Below, piece by piece: positions 41,301 to 48,221 of a DNA stretch of 57,569 bases. The DNA is from an uncultured Verrucomicrobiota bacterium. GTDB taxonomy: Bacteria > Verrucomicrobiota > Verrucomicrobiia > Limisphaerales > CAIYYI01. The first letter of the stretch is position 1. Each line of letters begins with the position of its first letter. The notes under the pieces were generated by a model, which was not told the DNA's origin, did no database searches, and saw only the letters and a program-made list of their open reading frames with translations. The stretch is taken from NCBI GenBank assembly GCA_903930345.1, contig CAIYYI010000636.1, forward strand, positions 1-57,569, in the 5' to 3' direction. Made by a program: the position numbers and the translations under genes.

Positions 41301-41619
41301 GCCCATGCAGGTGCGCATCGCCAACGCCGAACTGCGTTTCGTATATGCCGACGGCGTCGAGGAAAAGCTGGAGCTCGTGCCGCCGTTCAACTTCTGGAGC
41401 CTGTGCCCGTACGGCCGGGCCGATTACAACTACCAGCGCGATGCCGCCTGCCTGCCCAAGGAACCGCCGCCCACCGTGCAGTTGGGTAACAACTGCCGCG
41501 CCATGCTCCTCAACTGGCGGCTGCGGTCCGGGGTGCGCCTGGCGAGCGTCACCCTGGCAACCCTGTCACCGGAAACCACCGTGGGCCTGATGGGTCTGAG
41601 CCTGATGAATCCGCGCTAG
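38320..41619 (+). CDS. Large secreted six-hairpin glycosidase-like protein (DUF4450-like)
   Basis: 1,099 residues from ATG 38320 (MHLPIGILFLLSVAAALAG, signal peptide); an earlier in-frame ATG at 38284 would bury the signal. The N-terminal third is beta-rich. The middle (about 310-700) is an (alpha/alpha)6-barrel-like region with SGIYTHSGMRWGVPLLGWR, YDMQSQFFDQLIHAWRWTGD, DPDGDGIYESYANTWPTDDQWYNGGGTTEETAYAYQG and PNGGTDFNDCASLFCRTVVEGLFGY. Asp/Glu-rich segments such as DQWYNGGGTTEE and GGTDFND may hold the catalytic pair. C-terminal beta domains follow. The layout resembles DUF4450-type proteins of gut and soil glycan loci, not a firmly named GH family. As the last gene of the operon it probably attacks a related oligosaccharide. 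I cannot assign a substrate. Confidence 0.75.
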   Translation: MHLPIGILFLLSVAAALAGPIGRVNPDTLITPLYTVEGNALVRHNGERFNNRPLYCNQLPAIVLAGDRPLLRFGSGSGQCGTFIVALARGNQAKWLFHASDITARYRPGRMEWLIRDAAFGATSVTLEAVPTEKGAGMAVRAGIENARPGDQLVWAFGGAMPLPKDSMQGFWDVTTAGREQRMEISFVPADCRSNQVTVSGSQFTLLSPPGQRRFKVTGQSSIPGQLRVVDAGAWTNPLALAETPGRDLPLVAGTVSLADQREVFWRFETAEGTPSATLARAFAAGLARAKAIENRVRVETPDPWLNAAVGVSGSVMDGVFRSGIYTHSGMRWGVPLLGWRTIYGGTAYGWHDRVRAQAERCLARQIKESDKLVPKADAKTGYACQGLDSRLFGKGRVDLHHPWHYDMQSQFFDQLIHAWRWTGDADLEKLLRPALELHLEYLRDCFDPDGDGIYESYANTWPTDDQWYNGGGTTEETAYAYQGHKAALDLARRAGDQPSVAFHQAQLAKISQGFFSLLWIPQRGHPGAYREQTGLRRLHESCWLYGIFCPIDAGLLNPGQAVQAIHYTEWELERVRLPYGGQQCWPSTWVPSVWSVREMWPGDNYHLALACFQTGLAAEGWELLRGTFPQMMFFGPVPGDLGFPNGGTDFNDCASLFCRTVVEGLFGYRPDYPNRLVTVAPQFPEAWNTAALQTPDVALKFQRSGNTSSLRVDLTRRAPLRVQLPIRAREVAGVKVNGAAVPWQLQPGFGVTLVEVRLADAASALVEVEVIDPLPSPVAATLAGNSGEPITFAAPAGQISEYQDPQGVLSSPVLQAGKLLGTLSTNAGDHLILARVATGKTEHWQRFKVKVTDPGAEAFRAARVLQAVPAGATWDCLDLTPVLNGDVRSIFKQQYLSPRPDTCSLRLAVDGYSTWQMALDPKHKPPEIDLTQVPKLQHGEGQLLTRQGVPFRWGNRATNIAFTSQWDNWPRQVTLPVGRQGDALWFLVCGFTTPMQVRIANAELRFVYADGVEEKLELVPPFNFWSLCPYGRADYNYQRDAACLPKEPPPTVQLGNNCRAMLLNWRLRSGVRLASVTLATLSPETTVGLMGLSLMNPR

Positions 41620-41726
41620 CGACCCGCTCGCCGGTGGCAGCCCAGGGTTTGGCAGCCTCATGCGTGTGTATCAATCCACCGTTAAGGTCAGCCACCTGGC
41701 GCAGCCACGTTGGCTTCTCCGTCAAT

Positions 41727-41990
41727 TTAGTCGCTGCCCGAGTGATCAGGGGCCGCCTCAGCTTGAACTGAGCCGCTCGGTCTGCGGCGCGCAAATGAAA
41801 ACACGGCCGTCACGAGGCAGACCACGCCTGAAAACGCGGCGAGCATCATGCCCCAGCCGATGACCACTGGCCACCAGCTCTCGGCGCGTGCGCCGTCAAA
41901 GTCAGCCTGCCGGTAGGCGGTCACCATGACGAAAGAGGCGACAGCAAAGAGCGACGCCAGTCGACCAGCCCACAGTGAAGTTTTGCTCAT
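41727..41990 (-). CDS. Small two-helix membrane protein, unknown
   Basis: 87 residues from ATG 41990. Two hydrophobic segments, about 10-27 (LASLFAVASFVMVTAYR) and 41-66 (VVIGWGMMLAAFSGVVCLVTAVF), are followed by a charged tail, FARRRPSGSVQAEAAPDHSGSD. An inner-membrane hairpin with both ends inside is likely. No family recognised. It is convergent with the DUF4450-like gene and opens a run of small minus-strand genes separated by repeats. Confidence 0.6.
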   Translation of the reverse strand: MSKTSLWAGRLASLFAVASFVMVTAYRQADFDGARAESWWPVVIGWGMMLAAFSGVVCLVTAVFSFARRRPSGSVQAEAAPDHSGSD

Positions 41991-42408
41991 AAATATCGAT
42001 CCGCCCAGAGAGCAAGCCGGAGGCTTGCCAGCGTATTGCGTAAGCAGTGGGGCCCAGCCGTCCCTTTCTGCTTTTTAACAATCAACTATAAACAATCAAC
42101 CACTTCAGCCTTCCGCCTTTATTTTTCTGCCCCCTGTTTTTCTGCTATTTTCCCATATCAGCATTTTGCGTTCTATTTTCCGCTTTGCCGTTTTTCGATT
42201 GTCTTCATTTCAGCTTTTCAGCATGTCAGCTTGTCAGCATTTTCAGTTTGGATTTCTGCTTTCTGCTTTCCCAATTTCTACTTTTCACCAGGTCCGTATT
42301 CCTTCCTCTATGTGATCTTTGCGACCTTTTGCGGCTAAATCATCCCCCTGTTTTTGCCGTTGCACCAACCCAAGCCCCCTTGCGATTCCGCCCTTGCCCG
42401 CCGCCACT
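41991..42408. repeat. AT- and pyrimidine-rich intergenic repeat block 1
   Basis: A 418-base spacer with no gene. From about 42080 to 42345 it is packed with T/C-rich words (ttttctgc, cagcttttcagc, tcttcattt). CCCATATCAGCATTTTGCGT at 42152 recurs at 43510. GCCGTTTTTCGATTGTCTTC at 42187 recurs in the spacers near 43262 and 44664. A third shared word is GCGGCTAAATCATCCCC at 42332 and 43489. Composition differs sharply from the GC-rich surroundings. Confidence 0.75.
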
Positions 42409-43134
42409 TTACGGTGCCAGCAACACCTGCAGCATCCGTTGCGGACTGGAGAGAAAGTCGCGCGTGACCCGGTAGTGCTCCGTCTCCTGGTACGCCACGC
42501 GCTCGATCCCCCTCGCCGAGAACACGTAGATGTACGCCTCAGGGTAGGCCATCAATATCGGGGAATGGGTCGCGATGATGAACTGCGACTTCTGCCGCAC
42601 AAGATCGTGCATCCGCGTGATCACCGATAGCTGCCGGCTGGGGGAGAGGGCCGCCTCGGGCTCATCCAGCAGGTAGAGCCCCTCCCCGCGAAACCGGTTG
42701 ACCATCAGCGCAAGAAAGGATTCGCCGTGCGACTGCTCGTGCAGGGGCCGCTCCCCGTAGGATGAGCCGACGTCCAGCTTCTCAATTTCGGTGGCCACAT
42801 TGAAGAAGCTCTCCGCCCGCAGGAAGAACCCATCGCGCGGACGCTCGACGCCCCGGGCGATACGGAGGTAGCGGTGCAGCTCGGAGTGGGAGCTGCGGGT
42901 GTCAAATCTGAAGTTCTTCGACCCGCCCTCGGCGTTGAAGCCGCAGGCCACTGCAATGGCCTCCAGCAGCGTGGACTTGCCGGACCCATTCTCCCCGACA
43001 AAGAACGTGACCGCAGGATGAAGCTCCAGCCTTTCAAGGGGCCGCACCGCCGCCAGTGAAAACGGATACCTGTCGAACGACTCCACAGCCTCTCGTCTCA
43101 ACCTGACTTCAGCGATGTATTGCTTCGAGATCAT
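42409..43134 (-). CDS. Stand-alone AAA/ABC-type ATPase
   Basis: 241 residues, cytosolic, no membrane segment. Walker A GENGSGKS (47-54), ABC-like signature HEQSHGESFL (132-141), Walker B LYLLDEPEAALS (153-164, D157/E158) and a switch His in IIATHSP (H190) show an SMC/ABC-type nucleotide-binding domain in compact AAA_21-like form. The protein is only the ATPase head with no hinge. Such solitary ATPases appear beside toxin, nuclease or phage-defence genes, but no nuclease or reverse transcriptase is adjacent here. It is flanked on both sides by repeat-filled spacers. Biological role unknown. Confidence 0.85.
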   Translation of the reverse strand: MISKQYIAEVRLRREAVESFDRYPFSLAAVRPLERLELHPAVTFFVGENGSGKSTLLEAIAVACGFNAEGGSKNFRFDTRSSHSELHRYLRIARGVERPRDGFFLRAESFFNVATEIEKLDVGSSYGERPLHEQSHGESFLALMVNRFRGEGLYLLDEPEAALSPSRQLSVITRMHDLVRQKSQFIIATHSPILMAYPEAYIYVFSARGIERVAYQETEHYRVTRDFLSSPQRMLQVLLAP

Positions 43135-43732
43135 AGGACGGAACGCTTAGGTGCCCATACTGGACAGGCAATCCCCCATTGGCAAGACTTGCCTTTTATT
43201 CGCTTGTCACCCATTCGCTTGTCAAACAATCCGTCTTCTGCCTCGTCTTCATTTCCCCCTTTGCCGTTTTTCGATTGTCTTCAATTTCAGTTTTTCTGCC
43301 TGTATATTTCTGCCCCTTCGTTTTTCTGCCATAAACCACGTTTTCACGTTTCAGCTTTTTGTCTTCATTTCCCGCCTTGTTTTGCCATCAACCATCAACC
43401 ATCAACCATCTCAGCGCCTCAGCGCCTCCGCGGGACACCATTCTTCGTCGTAAATTCTTCCCCTCTTTGCGATCTTTGCGATCTTTCGCGGCTAAATCAT
43501 CCCCGTTTTCCCATATCAGCATTTTGCGTTTCATTTTCCGCTTTGCCTTCGTGACTTTGTGTCTTCGTGTGAGATTTCTGCTTGCCCGGTCCGCATTGTC
43601 TGGTCCGTAGTCAGTGGTCCGTAGTCAATAGTCAGGGTCAGTGGTCTGTATTCGTGTGCACTACCCCATTCGCTTGTCCAAACTCCCCGGCATGGGTGTC
43701 CAGTGCAGTGATCGGGTTGGACCGTTTTGGGT
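43135..43732. repeat. Intergenic repeat block 2 (dispersed repeat copies plus heptamer repeats)
   Basis: A 598-base spacer with no believable gene. It holds a copy of the repeat beginning GCCCATACTGGACAGGCA (43153-43230, with two TTCGCTTGTC words) and a partial copy at 43668-43690. The T/C-rich block is shared with 42151-42350. Heptamer-type tandem words are ACCATCA three times near 43388 and GTAGTCA variants at 43607-43650; CAGCGCCTCAGCGCCTCCGC lies near 43411. An imperfect palindrome GTCCAAAC/GTTGGAC lies at 43676-43722. Confidence 0.75.
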
Positions 43733-44053
43733 TCATTGCTCCTTCCATTTAACCTCGGCGCGATCGCTGAACAATACCCCCTCAAAACAGCTGCCGCACC
43801 GCACCCAGCCCGACCGCTCCCGGTTCTTGGGATCACGCACCGTGACCAAGAAAACGGTAGTCTTGCTCGAAGTGAGCCAGCAAAATGGCCCGGAGGCAAA
43901 GCACCGTTCGGAATGCAAAAGCTCAAAATGGTTCTCGGCCGCCCACTTCCGCAAAACGAAGTCCGATCTCCGCTTGTGGAGGGCGATGAAGCCAAAGCCA
44001 GCTGCAATTGCAACCGGGCATGCCAGCAGCGCAATGTAGATCTCGTTAATCAT
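43733..44053 (-). CDS. Small membrane-anchored conserved-type protein (106 aa)
   Basis: Start ATG 44053. One N-terminal transmembrane helix (IYIALLACPVAIAAGFGFIAL, residues 5-25) is followed by a soluble domain with HKRRSDFVLRKWAAENHFELLHSERCFASGPFCWLTSSKTTVFLVTVRD, RSGWVRCGSCFEGVLFSDRAEVKW. The pattern GPFxWxTSxxxxVFxVxVxD...RxGWVRCG resembles a small family I have seen in Planctomycetota and Verrucomicrobiota, with no known function. Three Cys near the C-terminus could bind metal, though this is speculation. It sits between repeat blocks. Confidence 0.7.
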   Translation of the reverse strand: MINEIYIALLACPVAIAAGFGFIALHKRRSDFVLRKWAAENHFELLHSERCFASGPFCWLTSSKTTVFLVTVRDPKNRERSGWVRCGSCFEGVLFSDRAEVKWKEQ

Positions 44054-44067
44054 GCGTATCGACAGCC

Positions 44068-44108
44068 GCCCAACAATGCGCCTCAGCCGCGCGAGGCGTC
44101 GGTTGGAG
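44068..44108. repeat. Imperfect palindrome with GCCCAAC/GTTGGAG ends
   Basis: GCCCAAC (44068-44074) and GTTGGAG (44102-44108) flank inner arms CGCCTC (44079-44084) and GAGGCG (44093-44098). The AAC...GTT polarity resembles integron attC core sites, but the site is shorter than usual and the last core base does not fit, so I record it only as a palindrome. Confidence 0.35.
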
Positions 44109-44129
44109 GCGACGGATTGGCCGTGAGTT

Positions 44130-44489
44130 TCATGTTGGTTTCGTGTGTCCCAAAAAGTCGATTATGGCAGCCCACGGCAAAACCAGAGCGATGGCCACCA
44201 TGAAACCTAGGGCGACAAAATAGAGCGCTGCAACTGCGGCGAACAGGCCGGCGCAGTCCGAATCCGGGGTGCCTTTGCGTAAGGCGAGCGCCAGCCACGT
44301 TACAAAAGGCACCGGGGCTGCCAGGAGCCATGCCCGATGCGAAAGACAGAACCAGGTAAACTCTGGGACTGGGTAGTCCTTCGGATAGTGATTCTTCAAT
44401 GCCGCCAGCCCCAAATGCAGCAACAAGAAAAGCCCGAAGCAGCCGCTTATCAAAGCAACGGCTACCGTTATGAGAGTCACCTTGCGCAT
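44130..44489 (-). CDS. Small integral membrane protein (119 aa), unknown
   Basis: Start ATG 44489 (MRKVTLITVAVALISG), with GAGGAAAC about 9-16 bases upstream; an ATG 10 codons earlier (MHDETRKHFV) is possible. Three hydrophobic helices: about 4-27 (TLITVAVALISGCFGLFLLLHL), 53-70 (LLAAPVPFVTWLALAL) and 82-110 (GLFAAVAALYFVALGFMVAIALVLPWAAI). No family recognised. It lies in the same minus-strand string of small membrane genes with repeats at its 5' side. Confidence 0.6.
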   Translation of the reverse strand: MRKVTLITVAVALISGCFGLFLLLHLGLAALKNHYPKDYPVPEFTWFCLSHRAWLLAAPVPFVTWLALALRKGTPDSDCAGLFAAVAALYFVALGFMVAIALVLPWAAIIDFLGHTKPT

Positions 44490-44820
44490 AACGAAATGTT
44501 TCCTCGTCTCATCATGCATTGTTGAACGACATTTTCGCTCATCGTTACCGGTGACAGTGCTTTCATTAGGATGCCCATACTGGACAGGCAATTCCCCATT
44601 GGCAAGGCTTGCCTTTTATTCGCTTGTCACCCATTCGCTTGTCAATAAATCCCCATTTCCCCCTTTGCCGTTTTTCGATTGTCTTCATTTTCAGCGGTTC
44701 CGTATTCCGCATTGTCTTCGTAGTCAGTAGTCCGTGGTCAATAGTCAGTAGTCCCGCAGAGCGGAACCCACCGGAGACGCGGGCTGGGGGGTGGGATGGG
44801 AAAGTTGAGCGGACCTTGGC
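44490..44820. repeat. Intergenic repeat block 3
   Basis: No gene seen. GAACGAC...GTTACC...GACAGTGCTTTCA (44524-44565) leads into a full copy of the dispersed repeat (44573-44650). After it comes the T/C-rich GCCGTTTTTCGATTGTCTTC word (near 44664), then GTAGTCAG/TAGTCC heptamer-like words at 44717-44753. The first half matches 48891-49030 over roughly 130 bases with scattered substitutions. Confidence 0.75.
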
Positions 44821-44878
44821 CAGGGTGAATTGACCCTGTTCCAAGATAGCGAACCGGCCTGCGGGTTGCGTCCGCTAT
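44821..44878 (-). terminator. Two adjacent hairpins after the three-heme gene
   Basis: Hairpin CAGGGT/ACCCTG (44821-44826, 44833-44838) and hairpin ATAGCG..AACC/GGTT..CGCTAT (44846-44855, 44864-44878) lie directly after the stop at 44884. Neither is followed by a T tract, so they may protect the 3' end or terminate weakly. Confidence 0.4.
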
Positions 44879-44883
44879 GGCGA

Positions 44884-47343
44884 TTATTCCGCGCCAAACC
44901 CTGGGTGCCCCCTTAACGCCATTGAAACGTCGCTTTGAATAGGTGCCCCCTTTTCCGTAACGACTCCTGGCATCGGCTTCCACCAGAGGGAACGCCAATA
45001 AGCACGATCCGTGACGTACACATCCACGGAATCGCGGCTGGGATTGAAAGTGCCGGGCAGGATGCCGTAGCGCTTCATTTCGCGGATGTAGGGGAAGTTG
45101 GGTTTGAAATCGGCCATGTCAAAACGCTTGATCTCGTTCAAACGGTCGTGGGCGGCGCGAATGGTTCGCAGCATGCCCACATAATCGGGGCTTTTGGTAT
45201 CAGGGAACACCGGTTTGCCCTCGGCCGTAACGCACTGCCCGTACCCGCCAGCCGCCCGGGCCAACGGGGCAAGCAGGACAAGCGATTTTTCGGGCCGGGT
45301 CAGATTGAAAGCCAGTTCTCCATCTCCCACCAGCTCGCCCTTGTGATGGCAACTGTTGCAGCGGTTGGTGATGCCGGGATCAAGCCTGACGCCGACCATT
45401 CCGCTGCCCAGGGCGGCATAGGTTCCGGCATACGGCGCGCCGCTGTCAATCCAGAGCCGGACCCGGCTGATTTCGGCGGGCGAAAGCCTGGCCTCACATT
45501 TGCCCGCAACGAGATGTTTCATCAGCGCGCTGGCCGAGCTGCCAATGCCGCGCGGCGGCTTGTTGCCATCGGCATCCCGTCCGTGGGTGACCAATCCCCG
45601 GGACATGATCGACACGTATGAATGGGAAAAGATGGGCCCATGGTCCCCGGTCAGGACCAGTTTACCGGAGCGTTTTTCATCGTTGTGGCACGGGACACAA
45701 TGCCGGTCGAGGATCGGCTGGATATCGCGAGGAAAATCAAACACCTCGGGCATGTCCGGAATCGGTTCGATCCGGCTGGGCGGTCGCCGAAGCGCTGCCG
45801 CCACCAAAGAGGAAGGACGGGCGCGCGCCGTTTCGGTGCGGTTCTCGTGGCAGCCGACGCAGGAGAGGGTCTCACCCGGCATGACGGTCAGAAAACTTTG
45901 CATGCGTTTGACCGAAAGATCGTTCGCATCCAGCGCCACGAAGAACAGGCTGCGGAGCGCGGGCAGTTCGATATAGGCCGAACCATCAGGTTCAACGGGC
46001 ACGGTGCCCAGAATGCGGGGCAGGGTGAACGTGCCATCGTAGCTGATCGGCTCCATGGTGCCGGAATGGTTGATCGGTTTGGGCAGCGTTTCCAGGACCA
46101 GCAGCTTTTTGATTTCGCCCGGCTGCACGCCCTTCATGCTGCGCCCGTGGAGGATATCCTGGAGCACCACGTAGCCCGTTTCCTTGGCCAGGTTGACCTT
46201 GGCGGGGATGATCCGCTCCCCGGCCCGGGGCAAGACCGGCCGCGGTTCCTGGAGCCAGGCCGCCCCGGAATCCGGCAGCCGGTACAAGGCCTCCGTGCGC
46301 CCCTGCCCATCCGTCAGGTAAAGGCCGGAGCCGCTGGCAAACAGAACGCAGTTATCCGCCAGGGGATAAGGATCACGGCAATCCTCCAGGAGGTCGCGAG
46401 GAAAGGTTTGACCGAGCGCCAGCGCCCGGGCGCTGGCCCGATCATCCGGGCCGTTATTGGGATCGACCACGGTCAAACGTCCCCCATGCTCCTTGCGCCC
46501 GTGACCGGGCGAAAACACCGCCAGCACTTTGTCTGTTCCCGGGATCGGCTTGGCATCGAGCATGACGATGCCCGGATGCTGGTTTCCGTAATAGACCATC
46601 TGGCCGGTCCCATCCGGATTCATGGTCCAGAGATGGTGGTACTTCACACGGCTGCGATCCACATACTCCCAGCGCATGTAGAGCACCCGTCCGTCGGGCA
46701 TCATCCAGGGGGTGTTGTCCTGCTCCACGTTGGCGGAAAGAGCGCGAATGTTCCGGCCCTGGGAATCACTCCGGTGCAGAATCGCCACCTGCGTAAACCA
46801 GCATTGCACCCAGCGAAAACAGCGGGAGGAGCAGAACAGGAGATCGCCATCGGGCAGGTAAATTGGCTCGAGGTCATCATAAGGCCCCTCCGTGATCTGT
46901 CGCAGGCCCGTGCCATCCAGGTTCATTTCGTAGAGGTGGAAAAAGGGCGTGCCTCCTTTGCGATACGAAAACAGAACCCGCTTGCCATCGTAATGGACCT
47001 GGGGATCGCGCAGGGAGCCGGTGGCATCGGCCAGCAGGTCGGTCACCTGCCCCGTTTTCAGGTTGAGCTTGCACAGGCGCGAGCCATTTTCCGTGTACAT
47101 CGGGCGGCTGGCATCCCCGGATTGATAGCCAAAATTGGCGTACCAATGGCCATCGTTGCCCGGGGTGCGCACAGTGAAAACAACCTCTTCCACCCCGGCC
47201 AAAGGCCCCTGACGCAGCTCGGTAAGGAGCATGGAGGGGGATGCCCCCAAAAGTCCGGTGGCAAGACCCACGATGCCCGCCAGCAGGACCATGAAACAAC
47301 AGCGGGGCTTGATCCGTGCCACGTTAAGGTCAGTGCTAAGCAT
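44884..47343 (-). CDS. Secreted PD40 propeller protein with three c-type heme motifs (HzsA-like)
   Basis: 819 residues from ATG 47343; a signal or anchor segment is CCFMVLLAGIVGLATGLLG (15-33). The first half is a TolB-like propeller (RVLFSYRKGGTPFFHLYEMNLDGTGLRQIT, DLEPIYLPDGDLLFCSSR, DGRVLYMRWEYVDRS). The second half contains three CxxCH motifs: SCVGCHE (about 493), HCVPCHN (about 548) and RCNSCHH (about 662), with VEPDGSAYIELPALRSLFFVALD between propeller and hemes. This order matches the hydrazine synthase alpha-subunit-like family found in many PVC heterotrophs that do not perform anammox. It is probably a periplasmic redox or binding protein; nothing here implies hydrazine synthesis. 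It is larger than its small neighbours and seems unrelated to them. Confidence 0.82.
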   Translation of the reverse strand: MLSTDLNVARIKPRCCFMVLLAGIVGLATGLLGASPSMLLTELRQGPLAGVEEVVFTVRTPGNDGHWYANFGYQSGDASRPMYTENGSRLCKLNLKTGQVTDLLADATGSLRDPQVHYDGKRVLFSYRKGGTPFFHLYEMNLDGTGLRQITEGPYDDLEPIYLPDGDLLFCSSRCFRWVQCWFTQVAILHRSDSQGRNIRALSANVEQDNTPWMMPDGRVLYMRWEYVDRSRVKYHHLWTMNPDGTGQMVYYGNQHPGIVMLDAKPIPGTDKVLAVFSPGHGRKEHGGRLTVVDPNNGPDDRASARALALGQTFPRDLLEDCRDPYPLADNCVLFASGSGLYLTDGQGRTEALYRLPDSGAAWLQEPRPVLPRAGERIIPAKVNLAKETGYVVLQDILHGRSMKGVQPGEIKKLLVLETLPKPINHSGTMEPISYDGTFTLPRILGTVPVEPDGSAYIELPALRSLFFVALDANDLSVKRMQSFLTVMPGETLSCVGCHENRTETARARPSSLVAAALRRPPSRIEPIPDMPEVFDFPRDIQPILDRHCVPCHNDEKRSGKLVLTGDHGPIFSHSYVSIMSRGLVTHGRDADGNKPPRGIGSSASALMKHLVAGKCEARLSPAEISRVRLWIDSGAPYAGTYAALGSGMVGVRLDPGITNRCNSCHHKGELVGDGELAFNLTRPEKSLVLLAPLARAAGGYGQCVTAEGKPVFPDTKSPDYVGMLRTIRAAHDRLNEIKRFDMADFKPNFPYIREMKRYGILPGTFNPSRDSVDVYVTDRAYWRSLWWKPMPGVVTEKGAPIQSDVSMALRGHPGFGAE

Positions 47344-47377
47344 GGGCCCAGAATGTCACAAGCCGCCCGGACGGCAA

Positions 47378-47473
47378 AGTCAAATGTTGTGCGAGGGATG
47401 GGACGAATGCGGGGGGGCCGGTTAGGCGGTGATCGTTGCATGTGTAGAGGCTGCCTGATCTGCGATCACCGCC
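47378..47473 (-). promoter_or_regulatory. Upstream region of the three-heme gene: TTGACT box and 11-base inverted repeat
   Basis: On the minus strand TTGACT (47383-47378) lies about 35 bases upstream of the ATG at 47343 and may be a -35 box; no good -10 is seen. Further up, GGCGGTGATCG (47425-47435) and CGATCACCGCC (47463-47473) form perfect 11-base arms around a 27-base loop, a strong candidate operator or 3' structure. The rest of this 320-base spacer holds a partial dispersed-repeat copy at 47586-47614 and no gene. Confidence 0.45.
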
Positions 47474-47663
47474 CCCAACATGAAGGCAGTGGCAGTCAGC
47501 CAAGACGGGTCGGGAACCTCAGACGGAGGACAGATGATCACTCCGTCTGCCCAATCTTCGTTCGACCAATACCCGAATGTGCTCAGATTCGCTTGTCAAC
47601 ACTCCCCGGTTTTAGCTGAGCCACGCTCCCCCGGCCTACCATTTCGGGTTAGCCTGCACGCGA

Positions 47664-48221
47664 TCAAACCTTGGAAGTCACTCTCCACCCATCATCTGTC
47701 TTGACGAGCGGGGTAACAACTCTCCAGCCGTTTGCTGTCTTTGATGTCAAGATACGCTGGCGGAATATGCTCCGATCTGGTCCAACCGCAACCTTATTCA
47801 CAACCACCAAACCGTCGCCGTACGGCGTGCGCTCAAGAAAGTAAGAACGCGCTTTATCCCAATCTGGTACCGTATACTCCATGCCTTCCCGGAAGGATTG
47901 CTCCATTGTCTTCGTCAACGTTATCAGCATGGTCTGATTAAACTCCTCAGACAAACTCGCTTGGCCACGCTCTTGAATCCACAATCTCGCCTCTGTCGCG
48001 AAGTCCCGACAGGCGACGGCTGCTTCGATATCTTTCAAAGGGTAGGTGGCCTCAAGGCACAATATGGCGCCCTCGGGCGTGGTGAAGTCACGGGATACGG
48101 TTGGTAACTTTTCGAATTCGGCAATCTCCCTCTCGCGCTTTCGGCGGGTGGCCAACTGTCGGCAGGCAAAAATCAGCAGGCCTCCAGCACCAAGCAGCAG
48201 GCCAATAGTGTGAAGTTTCAT
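47664..48221 (-). CDS. Membrane-anchored protein, unknown (185 aa)
   Basis: Start ATG 48221 (MKLHTIGLLLGAGGLLIFACRQ), an N-terminal membrane helix or signal with Cys20. After a basic KRERE linker comes a soluble alpha/beta domain: PEGAILCLEATYPLKDIEAAVACRDFATEARLWIQER, then DGLVVVNKVAVGPDRSIFRQRILTSKTANGWRVVTPLVKTDDGWRVTSK. The helix-then-sheet order resembles NTF2/DUF4878-like ligand-binding folds, but this is weak. Its ATG overlaps the upstream gene's stop (ATGA), so the two are co-translated. Confidence 0.65.
   Translation of the reverse strand: MKLHTIGLLLGAGGLLIFACRQLATRRKREREIAEFEKLPTVSRDFTTPEGAILCLEATYPLKDIEAAVACRDFATEARLWIQERGQASLSEEFNQTMLITLTKTMEQSFREGMEYTVPDWDKARSYFLERTPYGDGLVVVNKVAVGPDRSIFRQRILTSKTANGWRVVTPLVKTDDGWRVTSKV

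Noticed and set aside
42080..43560. CRISPR array
   Set aside because: The repeats are degenerate, T/C-rich words with irregular spacing and no constant repeat-spacer unit, and no cas gene is near.
44884..47343. Hydrazine synthase function
   Set aside because: Only the propeller-plus-heme layout is shared; no HzsB/C, hydrazine dehydrogenase or other anammox genes are present.
47425..47475. attC site at the 11-base inverted repeat
   Set aside because: The ends read GTT...AAC, the reverse of the AAC...GTT polarity an attC must have on both strands.
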